Shown: one piece after another, positions 36,857 through 46,389 of the stretch | How the letters are laid out: each line of letters starts with the position of its first letter | Numbering within the stretch: the first letter of the stretch is position 1 | DNA from: Motiliproteus sp963974645 | Lineage (GTDB): Bacteria > Pseudomonadota > Gammaproteobacteria > Pseudomonadales > Balneatricaceae | DNA: 64,000 bases | Reading direction: 5' to 3' | NCBI GenBank assembly: GCA_963974645.1 | Contig: CAXBEA010000006.1 | Location: 3,857-67,856 of the forward strand | Translations under genes and position numbers: made by a program | Notes under the pieces: model-generated | Seen by the model: the letters and a program-made list of their open reading frames with translations, nothing else | What the model was told of the DNA's origin: nothing | Database searches by the model: none

Positions 36857-38185
36857 ATGCGACTCTTGTCCACGTTTCTATTGCTTCTAGTTCCAGCGCT
36901 TCTTTCGGCCCAGGAGATCAACTCCTTCGATCAGCTTCTGGTACAGGTCAAACAGGGCTTTGCCAGTGAACAACGTATCAACCGCCAGGTACTGCAGCAT
37001 GCCAGCAACAACCTCAACGAATGGCAGCAACTGGTCGATGATACCGAAGCCAAGCTGAGCCAGGCAGTAATAACCGCTGAGCGGCTGCGGCGCGAATACG
37101 ACCAGAACAACAGCAAGCTAAAGCAACAAAGCGTTGAGCTTAAGCGTCACCTGGGTGATCTGGACAACATCTACAGCAACACTCGCCAGTCAGCGACCAG
37201 CCTGCATGCGATCCTGAAAACCTCATTGGTCAGTGCCGATCACCCGCAGCTGCTCCAACCTCTCGCGACACTGGCAGGCAAAGAGATCCTCAGTGAGCAG
37301 GATCTAGGGACACTCTGGCAATCCTACCTTGAAGAGATGACCGCAGGTGCCAGTGTGTCCCGCTTTGATGCCACCCTGATCAACACCAGCGGCCAGGAAG
37401 AAACCCGTAGCGTGGTGCGCGCGGGTCCCTTTAGCGCGGTCAGCAACGGGGCGTTCCTGAAATACCTACCCGGTGCCGCTATGCTGGTTGAATTAAGTCG
37501 TCAGCCAGCGGCACAGTATCGCGATACGGCAGCCGAGCTGCAGGCCGGTATCGGCACCCACCCAATAACACCGCTCGATCCATCCAGGGGGGCTCTGTTG
37601 GAAACCCTGACTCAGAAAGCCGATATGAGTGAACGTGTCGCCCAAGGGGGCACTATCGGCCAGCTGATCCTGTTGCTGGGCGCCATAGGTCTGCTCATCG
37701 TCGCCGAACGTGTTGTTGTCCTTATTTATTTCAAACGGCAGATCAAACGGCAGCAAACGACGCCAGAACCCGGCCCCAATCCGCTGGGACTGTTAATGCG
37801 CACCTACCGGGAAAACCAGCAACTCGATAGCGAGCACCTGCAACTTAAACTCAATGAATGTCTGTTGAGCTTTGTCCCCCGGGCACGCCGGGGCTTGACG
37901 ACACTGAATATCATCGCCACGGTAACCCCCCTTCTGGGCCTGCTGGGCACGGTCACCGGGATGATCGATACCTTCCAGTCGATTACCCTATTCGGCAACG
38001 GTGATCCCAAAATCATGTCCGGCGGTATCTCCCAGGCGTTGGTGACAACAGAGCTCGGGCTGGCGGTCGCGATCCCGATTATTCTGCTACACAGCCACCT
38101 CGGCACACGCAGTAGCGGCTTGCTGCACCTGCTGCAGAAGCAGATGGTGGACCTGGTCGCCCATCAAAGTACGGCAACCCGATGA
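36857..38185 (+). CDS. TtpC-like MotA/TolQ/ExbB proton channel protein
   Basis: 442 aa: signal peptide, long periplasmic coiled coil (about residues 30-260), then a TolQ/ExbB domain with three TM helices (GTIGQLILLLGAIGLLIVAERVVVL; TPLLGLLGTVTGMIDTFQSI; GLAVAIPIILLHSH). The extended periplasmic N-terminus distinguishes TtpC from plain ExbB. In Vibrio it is required for TonB2-driven uptake. Three bases after the DUF3450 gene. Confidence 0.88.
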   Translation: MRLLSTFLLLLVPALLSAQEINSFDQLLVQVKQGFASEQRINRQVLQHASNNLNEWQQLVDDTEAKLSQAVITAERLRREYDQNNSKLKQQSVELKRHLGDLDNIYSNTRQSATSLHAILKTSLVSADHPQLLQPLATLAGKEILSEQDLGTLWQSYLEEMTAGASVSRFDATLINTSGQEETRSVVRAGPFSAVSNGAFLKYLPGAAMLVELSRQPAAQYRDTAAELQAGIGTHPITPLDPSRGALLETLTQKADMSERVAQGGTIGQLILLLGAIGLLIVAERVVVLIYFKRQIKRQQTTPEPGPNPLGLLMRTYRENQQLDSEHLQLKLNECLLSFVPRARRGLTTLNIIATVTPLLGLLGTVTGMIDTFQSITLFGNGDPKIMSGGISQALVTTELGLAVAIPIILLHSHLGTRSSGLLHLLQKQMVDLVAHQSTATR

Positions 38186-38739
38186 TCGAGCCGCTTATTC
38201 TGTTCTGGAGTGACAGCAACAACCAGATAGCAGCATTTTTCAATCAGGGCGGACTGATTCTCTGGCTGATCGTATTGCTGTCGACGTTACTGTGGATGCT
38301 GACTCTGGAGCGTTACTACTTCTTCTTCTTTCGCCTCACCGGGGAGAGCCGCTTCTGCCTCAAGCAAGCAGAGGATAGCAGCCCGGCACAAGTGGCCCGG
38401 CTGGAGCAGCGATACCACCAACAGGCGCTGCTAGAAGCGTATGAGATAAAGATTCAGCGCTATCTGATGATGATCCACGCACTGACCAACTGCCTGCCAT
38501 TACTGGGCCTCCTGGGCACCGTCAGCGGAATGATCGTCACCTTTGATGTGCTGGCTGAATTTGGCAACAGCAATAGTCGGGCCCTCTCCTCAGGCATCTC
38601 CCAGGCTCTGGTCACCACGATGGCGGGGCTGGTAACCGCACTCCCCGGCCTCTATTTCAGCGCCAATCTGGATAATAAGGCCCGTAATGCGGTGGCCCAG
38701 ATGAAGAGCAAACTCTCCCTTGCAGAGGCATCCCGATGA
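38182..38739 (+). CDS. exbB: ExbB-like proton channel subunit (TonB2 system)
   Basis: 185-aa inner-membrane protein of the MotA/TolQ/ExbB family. First TM IVLLSTLLWMLTLERYYFFFF; second and third around LPLLGLLGTVSGMIVTFDVL and LVTTMAGLVTALPGLYFSANLDN. Couples the proton gradient to TonB with ExbD. Overlaps the TtpC gene by four bases. Confidence 0.92.
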   Translation: MIEPLILFWSDSNNQIAAFFNQGGLILWLIVLLSTLLWMLTLERYYFFFFRLTGESRFCLKQAEDSSPAQVARLEQRYHQQALLEAYEIKIQRYLMMIHALTNCLPLLGLLGTVSGMIVTFDVLAEFGNSNSRALSSGISQALVTTMAGLVTALPGLYFSANLDNKARNAVAQMKSKLSLAEASR

Positions 38740-39143
38740 AGTCATTTCTGGAAAACGACGCCAGCAGCGCCATCGAGCTGAACATGACACCGTTGATCGA
38801 TATAGTTTTCATCCTGTTGATCTTTTTTGTTGTCACCTCCTCCTTTGTTAAAGAAGCAGGCGTCGAGGTCAACCGTCCCACCGCAGACAGTGCCATAACC
38901 CAGCAGCATACAGCTATCGTAGTGGCGATCACCGCCGACGGGGATATTTGGATCGATAACCAGACAACCCCACTCAGTGCGGTAAAAAATTTGGTGCTAC
39001 GCCTGCACACCGATGCGCCGGAAGGGGGGGTTATGATCACTGCCGACCGGGACGCGCCCACCGGCAGACTGATACAGGTACTGGATCAGATCCGTCTGGC
39101 CGGTATCACGCATATCGCCATTGCGGCACAAGGCGAAAGCTGA
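38736..39143 (+). CDS. exbD: ExbD-like biopolymer transport protein
   Basis: 135 aa, one TM (LNMTPLIDIVFILLIFFVVTSSF) with the proton-carrying Asp of MTPLIDIVF, and a periplasmic domain (VVVAITADGDIWIDNQTTPL). Canonical ExbD/TolR. Overlaps exbB and tonB. Confidence 0.93.
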   Translation: MKSFLENDASSAIELNMTPLIDIVFILLIFFVVTSSFVKEAGVEVNRPTADSAITQQHTAIVVAITADGDIWIDNQTTPLSAVKNLVLRLHTDAPEGGVMITADRDAPTGRLIQVLDQIRLAGITHIAIAAQGES

Positions 39144-39799
39144 TGGGGGCAAAAGCCATCACCGCACTGCTGGCCATCGGTATCAATCTGGCACTGGTGT
39201 TGACGATGCTGCGGCTGATTGAACCCTCCGCCCATCCCCAGCTAGATACTCGAGTGACCACCGAGGTTCAGCTGGTCCCCCTGACTGCATTCCAGGAATC
39301 AGAGCCGCCGCCAGAACGCATTGAGGAGCCGGTTTCCCACACCCCTGAGCCACCGACCCCCGCCCCACCGATGACCCTGGATTCCCCTCCCGCACCGGTT
39401 GAACTCAGTGACCTGAAGATCGAAGCCCTGCCCGTGGCCCCTATGCCGCTGGAGCGGCCGGCGCTGGAACTCAGCCCCACCCAGGCACCGGCAGTCAATA
39501 GCGAAAGTTTAACCCTGAAAGCAGCCGCCCTCGGCCAACTGGCACCCGCCCAAAAGATGCCTCCCATCTACCCAGCCAAAGCACTGTCACAGGGGATAGA
39601 GGGGTATGTCATCGTTGAATTCAGCCTGGCCCTGGATGGCTCGGTCAAGGATGCCCGGGTCGTGGACGCGAAACCGCGACGCTATTTCAAACGTGCGGCA
39701 CTGCGTGCAATTAAGCAATGGAAATACCCGGCCAACTCAGAGGAGGCCCGTCAGAAGGTGCGGCTCAAAACCCAGATTAATTTCAAACTGGAAACCTAA
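39143..39799 (+). CDS. TonB-like energy transducer
   Basis: 218 aa: N-terminal TM (ITALLAIGINLALVLTMLRLI), Pro-rich spacer (ESEPPPERIEEPVSHTPEPPTPAPPMTLDSP), and C-terminal TonB domain (PPIYPAKALSQGIEGYVIVEFSLALDGSVKDARVVDAKPRRYFKRAALRAIKQWKY). Contacts TonB boxes of receptors, most simply the neighbouring FecA-like one. Shorter spacer than E. coli TonB, as in TonB2. Confidence 0.9.
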   Translation: MGAKAITALLAIGINLALVLTMLRLIEPSAHPQLDTRVTTEVQLVPLTAFQESEPPPERIEEPVSHTPEPPTPAPPMTLDSPPAPVELSDLKIEALPVAPMPLERPALELSPTQAPAVNSESLTLKAAALGQLAPAQKMPPIYPAKALSQGIEGYVIVEFSLALDGSVKDARVVDAKPRRYFKRAALRAIKQWKYPANSEEARQKVRLKTQINFKLET

Positions 39800-39800
39800 A

Positions 39801-41042
39801 ATGCGCTCTATGTTGATTTTTATGCTGGGATTACTCGTTGCTTCCCAGGCGGTCCAGGCGGTCCAGGTCAGCCCCTATCTACATCGACAGCTGAATCAAG
39901 CCTATGAGCAATTGGAACAGCAGCCGGTTAAAGCCGTTGCCCAGCTGCAGGCTTTGCTGGATAGCCAAAAGCTTGATAATTACAGTCGTAGCCTGAGCCT
40001 GCGTCTGCTGGCCCACGGTCTGCTCGCACTCGACCGGGACGCTGACGCGATAACGGCCCTGCACAGCGTGCTGCGTGAGAACGCGCTGGAGCCCGCGGTG
40101 CTGCAGAGTGTTCGTGCGAATCTTGGCCAGCTACTGCTCAGCCAGCAACAGTATGCGGATGCGCAGCAGATCCTCCAACAATGGCTTTCGCATGACAACG
40201 GCGCAACGCCTCAAGCCCGGGCCAAAGTGGCGGCCCTATTAGGCAGCACGCTGTTCTATCAAGATCAATTTGAAGCCGCGCTCAGCTACTTCGAACAAGC
40301 TGTCGCCAGTGATATCGATGCTAGCGAGACTGGTGATAGCGCCTGGCGTCGCTCCGTACAGCGGATGCGTTTATCGACACTGTTGCAGCTTAAGCGCTAT
40401 GTTGCGGTACAGCAACTGGTTAAGCGGCTGTTAGCGGATGAACCTGATAATACGGATTACTGGCGCATACTCACTGCCAGCCACCTGCAGCTGGAACAAT
40501 ACGAACAAGCCTTGAATGCTTTTGAACTGAGCTATCAAGCAGGATTGCTAACGGCGGCTGAGACCCTGCAACTGGCGAGTTTACAGATCGCACAAGGTGT
40601 CCCCGGTAAAGCGGCACGCCTGCTGGAACAACAACTCAAAACACCGCTGCCGGCGCTGCAACTTCGCTGGTACCAGCTACAGGGTGATGCCTGGTTGCGA
40701 GCCAAGGAGCCCGAGAAAGCCGTAGCAAGCTACAAACAGGGCTTGGCTGCCAGCCTTGAGGGTACCCTAGAGCTAAAGCTGGCCAATACTTATCTGGACC
40801 AGCAGCAATGGTCACAAGCCAGCTTTTATTTCCAGGCGGCTCAACGTAAAGGGCAAGCGCTAAAACCCGCCGAGTATTTGCGGTTGGGGATCGCTTTCCT
40901 CAAAAACAATGAAACAAAGCAAGCCATAGCCACATTCGAAGCGATCGAACCCGGGGCTTACCATAAGCAAGCAGCCGAGTGGCTAAGCTATGCTAGGCGA
41001 CTGTCGGGCTTGGCCGATCGTAGCGAGGAAAAGACGATTTAA
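39801..41042 (+). CDS. TPR protein of the TonB2 operon
   Basis: 413-aa exported protein: signal peptide MRSMLIFMLGLLVASQAVQA, then tetratricopeptide-like helical repeats throughout (such as QQWSQASFYFQAAQRKGQALKPAEYLRLGIAFLKNNETKQAIATFE). TPR proteins end many such operons, and are thought to help the system. Start 39801 is one base after tonB. Confidence 0.82.
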   Translation: MRSMLIFMLGLLVASQAVQAVQVSPYLHRQLNQAYEQLEQQPVKAVAQLQALLDSQKLDNYSRSLSLRLLAHGLLALDRDADAITALHSVLRENALEPAVLQSVRANLGQLLLSQQQYADAQQILQQWLSHDNGATPQARAKVAALLGSTLFYQDQFEAALSYFEQAVASDIDASETGDSAWRRSVQRMRLSTLLQLKRYVAVQQLVKRLLADEPDNTDYWRILTASHLQLEQYEQALNAFELSYQAGLLTAAETLQLASLQIAQGVPGKAARLLEQQLKTPLPALQLRWYQLQGDAWLRAKEPEKAVASYKQGLAASLEGTLELKLANTYLDQQQWSQASFYFQAAQRKGQALKPAEYLRLGIAFLKNNETKQAIATFEAIEPGAYHKQAAEWLSYARRLSGLADRSEEKTI

Positions 41043-41392
41043 GACAGACTTTTCGATCATGATATACCCGTCATCCTAGTCGGCTCCCCGCAGCGCCTTT
41101 TCAGGTGTCCAAATCCGCTCCCGGCAAAGTTCTCCTGAGCAGCTACCCAGCGGGTAGCGATCATATCCTGGCAGGCCGTTTCGATACGCGTAAAGCCTTT
41201 CCCGCCGTCCGGGAATCGCTGGCTGAGGGCTTGAACCTTGCTGATTACCTATAATCATCCCAACGATACAAAACCTGCGAGAAACCCCGTTGCGCCGCTG
41301 AAAGCACCACAAATTAAGACTCCCGCCTATAGACAGGCGCATTAGCTGCGATGCACAATCAAGTCATTTAACTGCAACTAAAGGCTCCCTGA
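41043..41392. other. Intergenic gap with a possible gene remnant
   Basis: On the plus strand, the frame ending at TAA 41252-41254 reads SKSAPGKVLLSSYPAGSDHILAG then RFDTRKAFPAVRESLAEGLNLADYL. Just upstream, another frame reads HDIPVILVGSPQRLF. This could be a frameshifted remnant of a gene I cannot name. A short AAAGGCTCCCTGA just before the next start resembles the edge of the repeat at 44931. Confidence 0.3.
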
Positions 41393-42445
41393 ATGAGAAT
41401 TTATCCGACCGGGATGCAGTTGCTTTCACTCGGCCTCTCTGCCCTGTTCGCAACCACGACCTGGGCGGCTAGCAAAGAGCTGGTGATCCTTAACTGGGCC
41501 GATTATCTGGCGCCCGAGCTAGTGGCAAAATTTGAGGCCCGTTACGGTGCCAAAATCACCGAGATCTATTACGAATCCGATGAACAACGAACCCAGATGC
41601 TGGTGGATAATGATGCGGTTGGCTACGACCTGATCCTGACATCCGGCATCGATCTGGGTTTTTATGCCAAGAAGGGCTGGCTCAGGCCGCTGGATCTCGC
41701 CGCCATACCCAATCTGAAGCATATATCCCCCAGCTGGCGCAACGCGTCCAAGGATGCCGACGCCTATGGCGTGCCTTTTTTCTGGGGCACGGTAGGGATC
41801 ATCTACCGCAGCGACCTGGTCCGGGAGCCGATCAGCCGCTGGCTGCAGCTGTACCAACCGACCAAGGAGCTGCAAGGCCGGATCGGGATGATCGCCGATG
41901 GCCGTGATCTGGTTGGGATGGCGCTCAAAGCGCTGGGCTACCCGCTTAACAGCGGCGATAAAACCCAGCTGGATGCGGTCGAAGCCCTGCTGGTCGCGCA
42001 GCAGCCCCATGTAAGGTCCTATGACTACTTAAACCTGAACACAGAATCAGAGATCCTCACCGGCGAGATCTGGGTGTCAATGATCTATTCCGGCGATGCC
42101 CTGATGGTTCAGGAGCATAACGAAAATCTACGTTACCTGGTGCCCGAAGAGGGCAGCAACCTCTGGGTCGACTATTTTGCCCTCGGCGCTAAGGCACGCG
42201 AACCCGCGCTGGCCAGTGCCTTTCTGAACTTTATCAACCAGCCCGACCATGCAGCCGAGATGGCGCAATACCTTTACTATGCGACGCCCAACCAGGCCGC
42301 CGAAAAACTGCTCCCCGCCGCGTTCCTGGCGAACCCGACGATCTATCCTCCCGCGGAGGTGCTGGAGCGCTGCGAGTTCTACCAACCCCTAGAACCGCGC
42401 GCCCTGCGACGCAGAAATGCGATCAGCGCCCGGATCCTGCGCTAA
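41393..42445 (+). CDS. PotD-like periplasmic polyamine-binding protein (NspS-like)
   Basis: Periplasmic solute-binding protein: signal peptide ending WAA, then LVILNWADYLAPELVAKFEARYG, the start common to PotD/PotF/NspS, and YGVPFFWGTVGIIYRSDLV and LVPEEGSNLWVDYFALGA, which include aromatic and acidic ligand-site positions. No permease or ATPase genes accompany it. Instead it is followed, 10 bases on, by a GGDEF-EAL sensor. This is the gene arrangement of Vibrio NspS-MbaA, where the binding protein reports polyamines to a c-di-GMP phosphodiesterase. Function as sensor is therefore inferred; ligand unknown. Confidence 0.85.
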   Translation: MRIYPTGMQLLSLGLSALFATTTWAASKELVILNWADYLAPELVAKFEARYGAKITEIYYESDEQRTQMLVDNDAVGYDLILTSGIDLGFYAKKGWLRPLDLAAIPNLKHISPSWRNASKDADAYGVPFFWGTVGIIYRSDLVREPISRWLQLYQPTKELQGRIGMIADGRDLVGMALKALGYPLNSGDKTQLDAVEALLVAQQPHVRSYDYLNLNTESEILTGEIWVSMIYSGDALMVQEHNENLRYLVPEEGSNLWVDYFALGAKAREPALASAFLNFINQPDHAAEMAQYLYYATPNQAAEKLLPAAFLANPTIYPPAEVLERCEFYQPLEPRALRRRNAISARILR

Positions 42446-42455
42446 GGATTGAGTG

Positions 42456-44912
42456 ATGCGACTTAAGAGCAAACTAGCCCTGACCGTGATCCCTTTGATC
42501 GCGCTGCCATTGATCTCGGTCGGCGTTCTCGCCTATCTGCAACTCTGGCGCAGCAGCGACGAGCAAAGCCGGATTCAGATTAGAACCTATCTGGAGCAGC
42601 GCGCAGAGATCTATCAAACCCAGGTACGCAGCGCCCATTTCGCCCTTAAAAGCCTGGCCAATGATGCCCTGCTCAAAGACTACCTGTTGACCGAAGATGA
42701 GGGGGACCGCTACGCACTGATGCAGCGACCCATGCTAAGCAAGTTCGCCAGCATCCAGACTGCCAACCCGGATTTTCAGGAGATTCGACTGCTGCTACCC
42801 GATGGTTTTGAGGAGCTGCGGATGATCAACCGTAATCCCCTCAACATCACCGAAGAGGAGGCCAGCAGCCCCTTCTTTGCCTCGATCCCCCCAGCCTCGG
42901 TTGATCACAGCGAATGGGTTGGCACCAACCCGGACACAGGGCTAATAGCACTCGTCGTTAGCCTGCCCATCCGGCTACATAACAACAGCCGCGAAGCCTT
43001 TACCACCGAACCCAAACTGCGCGGGGTTCTCAGCATCACCCAGGATATCGATAAAATCATCGCCCCCGAGCTGCCCTCCCCTTGGCGGGAGGGACTGCTG
43101 CTGCTTAGCGACAATCAGCAAAACCTGCACACCCGGTTACCCAGCAGTAACCCGCTTGCTGAGGATCCTAAAGTGCTTGCGAACCTGCACAGCCAACCCC
43201 GCAATCAATGGAATAACGTCCTTATCAACGGCACCGCTGCGCTGCATCTGTCAATCCCACTCAATCAAGCGCTGCGTCTGCATACGTTACTCCCTGAACG
43301 CAGCGCACTCGCGGCCAGTAATAGAGTCGGCGTTATCGTCCTGGTGATGACAGGCATCGCCTTGTTGATCTCCATCCCGCTATTGCTGCTACTACTACGA
43401 CGCCAATTCCTCACCCCTATCGCCACCCTCAACCGCGCCTTGCTCAGCCTGAGTGCGCGCCAAGACCGGCTCCAGCTAACCAAGAGCTCAAACGATGAGA
43501 TCGGCGATCTGGTGAGTTCATTCAACCGGATGAGCATCGAGCTGTACGAATCGAATCAGAAGATCCGCAATCTGGCTTTTCTCGATGCGCTGACAGGCCT
43601 CCCCAACCGGGTGTTGTTTAGGCGCAACCTCAAACAAGCGATGGCCAGCGCCGACCGAAGCGGCAAGCGACTGGCGCTGCTATTTCTGGATGTTGACAAT
43701 TTCAAACAGGTTAACGACACCATGGGCCATCCGATCGGCGATCAGCTGTTAAAGCAGATCACGCAACGGCTGCAGAAAAATCTCCGTGACGATGATCAGA
43801 CAGGGCTGATCGACCACCAGGATCAGGATGCCAATTTTTCACGCTTAGGCGGTGATGAGTTTACAATTTTACTCCCCCATCTCGACGCGCCCCATCAAGC
43901 GGGGGTCGTTGCCGAGCGGATTATCGCCTCAATTTCTGAGCCGTTTCACGTCGACCAGCACCAAATTTATGTCGGTGCCAGTATCGGCATCGCCTTCTGG
44001 CCCGATGACGGCGTCAGCGCAGAGCAGTTGATCACCCACGCTGATCTGGCGATGTATCAGGCGAAAAACCTGGGGAAAAACAACTTCCAGTATTTTTCTC
44101 AGAGCATCGGCAAGCTCGCTAAGGATCAGTCTCGAATCGTCCAGCGGCTGCGCAGGGCAACCGAAATGGCCGATTTTTCGCTGGTCTACCAACCTATTAT
44201 TAACACTCTGCCGCAACAGGTACTTTCTTTCGAAGCACTGATCCGCTGGGATGACGAGACTCTGGGAAGAGTGCCTCCAGACCTATTTATTCCGATTGCC
44301 GAAGAAAATGGGCTGATTATCCCGATCAGCCGCTGGGTACTCAATGAAACCTGCCTTCAAATTCGTGAATGGATCGATGCGGGTTACTCCGATGTCCTAG
44401 TCGGCATCAACATGTCGGGCATCCACCTGAGCCAGCCGGGCGTCGTTGTAGAGATGCAGAGCTGTCTGCAGCGCTATAGCCTGCCCCCTGCCAGCATCTA
44501 TATCGAATTGACCGAAACCGCCATTATTGAGGGAAAAGAACTCGTTATCGAAAACTTGAATCTACTGCGCGCCCTGGGTATTCAGATCGCGTTAGACGAC
44601 TTCGGCACCGGCTACTCCTCGTTGAGTTATCTGCGTAACCTGCCCATCGATGTGCTTAAAATCGATGGTAGTTTTATCCAGGATCTCGGCGATGGCAATA
44701 ACAGCGTAATCTTATCAGCCATCATCACCATGGCCCATGCGCTGGGCCTGAAAGTTATCGCAGAGGGGGTCGAGCTGGAGACTGACCTGCAGTTTTTGAA
44801 TCAGCGGGGCAGCGATATGGTCCAAGGCTACCTGTTCAGCCAACCGCTTACCCCTGCCGCGGCGATCGCCTTTTTAGACCAGCAAAAAGAGTACCGAAGC
44901 ACGCGCCCCTAG
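42456..44912 (+). CDS. MbaA-like GGDEF-EAL membrane protein
   Basis: 818-aa dual-domain c-di-GMP enzyme: N-terminal TM (LTVIPLIALPLISVGVLAYLQ), periplasmic sensor (about residues 30-285), second TM (VIVLVMTGIALLISIPLLLLLL), HAMP, GGDEF (RLGGDEFTIL intact) and EAL (FEALIRW and DDFGTGYSSLSYL intact). Both activities are possible; net output unknown. ATG 42456 has AAGGA; the GTG at 42453 is one codon upstream. Paired with the PotD-like gene, so probably a polyamine-sensing unit. Confidence 0.9.
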   Translation: MRLKSKLALTVIPLIALPLISVGVLAYLQLWRSSDEQSRIQIRTYLEQRAEIYQTQVRSAHFALKSLANDALLKDYLLTEDEGDRYALMQRPMLSKFASIQTANPDFQEIRLLLPDGFEELRMINRNPLNITEEEASSPFFASIPPASVDHSEWVGTNPDTGLIALVVSLPIRLHNNSREAFTTEPKLRGVLSITQDIDKIIAPELPSPWREGLLLLSDNQQNLHTRLPSSNPLAEDPKVLANLHSQPRNQWNNVLINGTAALHLSIPLNQALRLHTLLPERSALAASNRVGVIVLVMTGIALLISIPLLLLLLRRQFLTPIATLNRALLSLSARQDRLQLTKSSNDEIGDLVSSFNRMSIELYESNQKIRNLAFLDALTGLPNRVLFRRNLKQAMASADRSGKRLALLFLDVDNFKQVNDTMGHPIGDQLLKQITQRLQKNLRDDDQTGLIDHQDQDANFSRLGGDEFTILLPHLDAPHQAGVVAERIIASISEPFHVDQHQIYVGASIGIAFWPDDGVSAEQLITHADLAMYQAKNLGKNNFQYFSQSIGKLAKDQSRIVQRLRRATEMADFSLVYQPIINTLPQQVLSFEALIRWDDETLGRVPPDLFIPIAEENGLIIPISRWVLNETCLQIREWIDAGYSDVLVGINMSGIHLSQPGVVVEMQSCLQRYSLPPASIYIELTETAIIEGKELVIENLNLLRALGIQIALDDFGTGYSSLSYLRNLPIDVLKIDGSFIQDLGDGNNSVILSAIITMAHALGLKVIAEGVELETDLQFLNQRGSDMVQGYLFSQPLTPAAAIAFLDQQKEYRSTRP

Positions 44913-44930
44913 GCTAGCGCCCTTAAAGGC

Positions 44931-45011
44931 TCCTGATTACCCACAAAAATCAGCCATGATGCTGGCGTCTATTTGTGGCTTGGGTTGAAATTGCTCCTGC
45001 AGTTAAGGCAC
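44931..45011. repeat. Dispersed 81-bp repeat, copy B
   Basis: 81 bases, 69 of them identical without gaps to 57021-57101. The 7-bp ends CCACAAA and TTTGTGG of its core pair perfectly, so it can form a hairpin. It lies between two convergent genes. A 35-bp core is also found at 33445-33479 with five differences. Confidence 0.8.
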
Positions 45012-45035
45012 AGGGATGTTAGCTTCGGAGACCCC

Positions 45036-45953
45036 TCACTCGAAGGCATCCAAACGGTAGCGATCCGGTTTGCTGTACTCAACCCCATAGCGCTGGTACA
45101 GCGTATCCAGCTGTCCCGACTTGACCAGCCCATCGACAATATCCTCGACTTTATAGGCCAGCTGGCGATGGTTGTCCTTGACCGCCATACCCACATCCCA
45201 GTTACGTTTTAGCAGGTTGGGAAAAGGGATATCGGCCATCAGCATCTGGGCAGGGTCTGATAACTGCAGTACTCCCCATTGCAACTGCGACTGGGTACCC
45301 ATTACCGCTGAGACCTGCTGCTGCTCAACCGCCTCTAACGCCAGCTGGTTACTACTAAAATGCTTTACATTGTTCAGCAGCCGGCCCCGAAAGGCGCCAC
45401 TGAGATAGAAATCGGGCAGGCTGTCGATCTCAACCCCCACCTTGGCATATTGAAACACGGCCAGATTTTCGAAGGGTTCGATCTGTTTTAGATCGTAGCT
45501 CAGCGCCCAGCGTTCACGCTGATAGGGGGCAAAAAAATGCACCAGATCATTGATCACCCTACCGTCGGGGTCGATTTTAAAGGCGAACTCGCGATCGTAG
45601 GGCACCCGTAGCATCAGGTCGGCCACGTTGCGTTTGAGCATCGGCCCCGATTCATCGCGCGCCAGGTAGTGACCCTTCCAGACATGGTTGCGCAGATCAT
45701 CGTCAAGATTTTCATCGGCGATCATCCAGTGCAGCTGCAGTTTTAACCCCAGACCATCAGCAATCGCCTGAGCCAACTCAACATCGAGCCCCCTGGCCTG
45801 ATCCTGCTCCTGGTAAGAATAGGGGGGGAAATCTTGGTAGACCGCAATCAGGATACTGCCTTCACTGATCAGATCCTCATAACTGCGCGCCTGGACACTC
45901 GTATTCAACCCGGCGAACAGCAGCCAGAGCAGCAGCCCAGATCTGAAGATCAT
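45036..45953 (-). CDS. pedG: PedG-type periplasmic substrate-binding-like protein
   Basis: 305-aa periplasmic protein of the SBP family 3 fold, of the subgroup associated with quinoprotein dehydrogenases: signal peptide ending VQA, then ILIAVYQDFPPYSYQEQDQARGLDVELAQAIADGLGLKLQL, ADLMLRVPYDREFAFK and YKVEDIVDGLVKSGQLDTLYQRYGVEY. Its biochemical role is not settled. No permease is attached. ATG 45953 follows the cytochrome stop by five bases, so they are co-transcribed. Confidence 0.87.
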   Translation of the reverse strand: MIFRSGLLLWLLFAGLNTSVQARSYEDLISEGSILIAVYQDFPPYSYQEQDQARGLDVELAQAIADGLGLKLQLHWMIADENLDDDLRNHVWKGHYLARDESGPMLKRNVADLMLRVPYDREFAFKIDPDGRVINDLVHFFAPYQRERWALSYDLKQIEPFENLAVFQYAKVGVEIDSLPDFYLSGAFRGRLLNNVKHFSSNQLALEAVEQQQVSAVMGTQSQLQWGVLQLSDPAQMLMADIPFPNLLKRNWDVGMAVKDNHRQLAYKVEDIVDGLVKSGQLDTLYQRYGVEYSKPDRYRLDAFE

Positions 45954-45960
45954 GTTCAGG

Positions 45961-46389
45961 TTACTCCTCCACATACTGGGTTTCCAGCCAAGCACGAATC
46001 GACCAGAGCGCTTCCTGACTCAAAAATTCAGCCATCTTCGGCATATAGGGCACCCCGTTACGCACCGCGCCGTTCTGTACCCGGTAGGAGTACCACTCAT
46101 CACCCTCGATACCCGGCTCTAGCATCCGCAGATCCGGCGCTATACCGCCGGAGATCGCCTGCAATCCATGGCAACGGGCACAGTTCTGGGTGTAGGCTGA
46201 CTCACCAATCTCAATCGCCAGTTCATTACCCCTGTAGGGGTTTTCATCCACCCAGGTTTCACCCAGAAGCGTCAACCCGGTGATATCAACGCTCTGCGGG
46301 GTCACATCCCCATGCGCCCAAAGCTGACCGGTGAAGGCGATGGCTGCAGCAGCCAGCACGCCGGTAGAGACAGATACGCGTTTTTTCAT
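45961..46389 (-). CDS. pedF: Cytochrome c-550 PedF-like
   Basis: Periplasmic c-type cytochrome, 142 aa. Signal peptide ending LWAHG, one haem site CARCHG (about residue 73), and axial Met candidates in GVPYMPKMAEF. The GLTLLGETWVDENPYRGN region is typical of the PedF family. It would accept electrons from the quinoprotein. Its gene order with pedG is that of Pseudomonas, though the dehydrogenase gene here is 13 kb away. Confidence 0.9.
   Translation of the reverse strand: MKKRVSVSTGVLAAAAIAFTGQLWAHGDVTPQSVDITGLTLLGETWVDENPYRGNELAIEIGESAYTQNCARCHGLQAISGGIAPDLRMLEPGIEGDEWYSYRVQNGAVRNGVPYMPKMAEFLSQEALWSIRAWLETQYVEE

Noticed and set aside
41076..41342. Minus-strand 88-codon frame after the TPR gene
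   Set aside because: No ribosome binding site and no recognisable protein; the plus strand reads more like a gene remnant.
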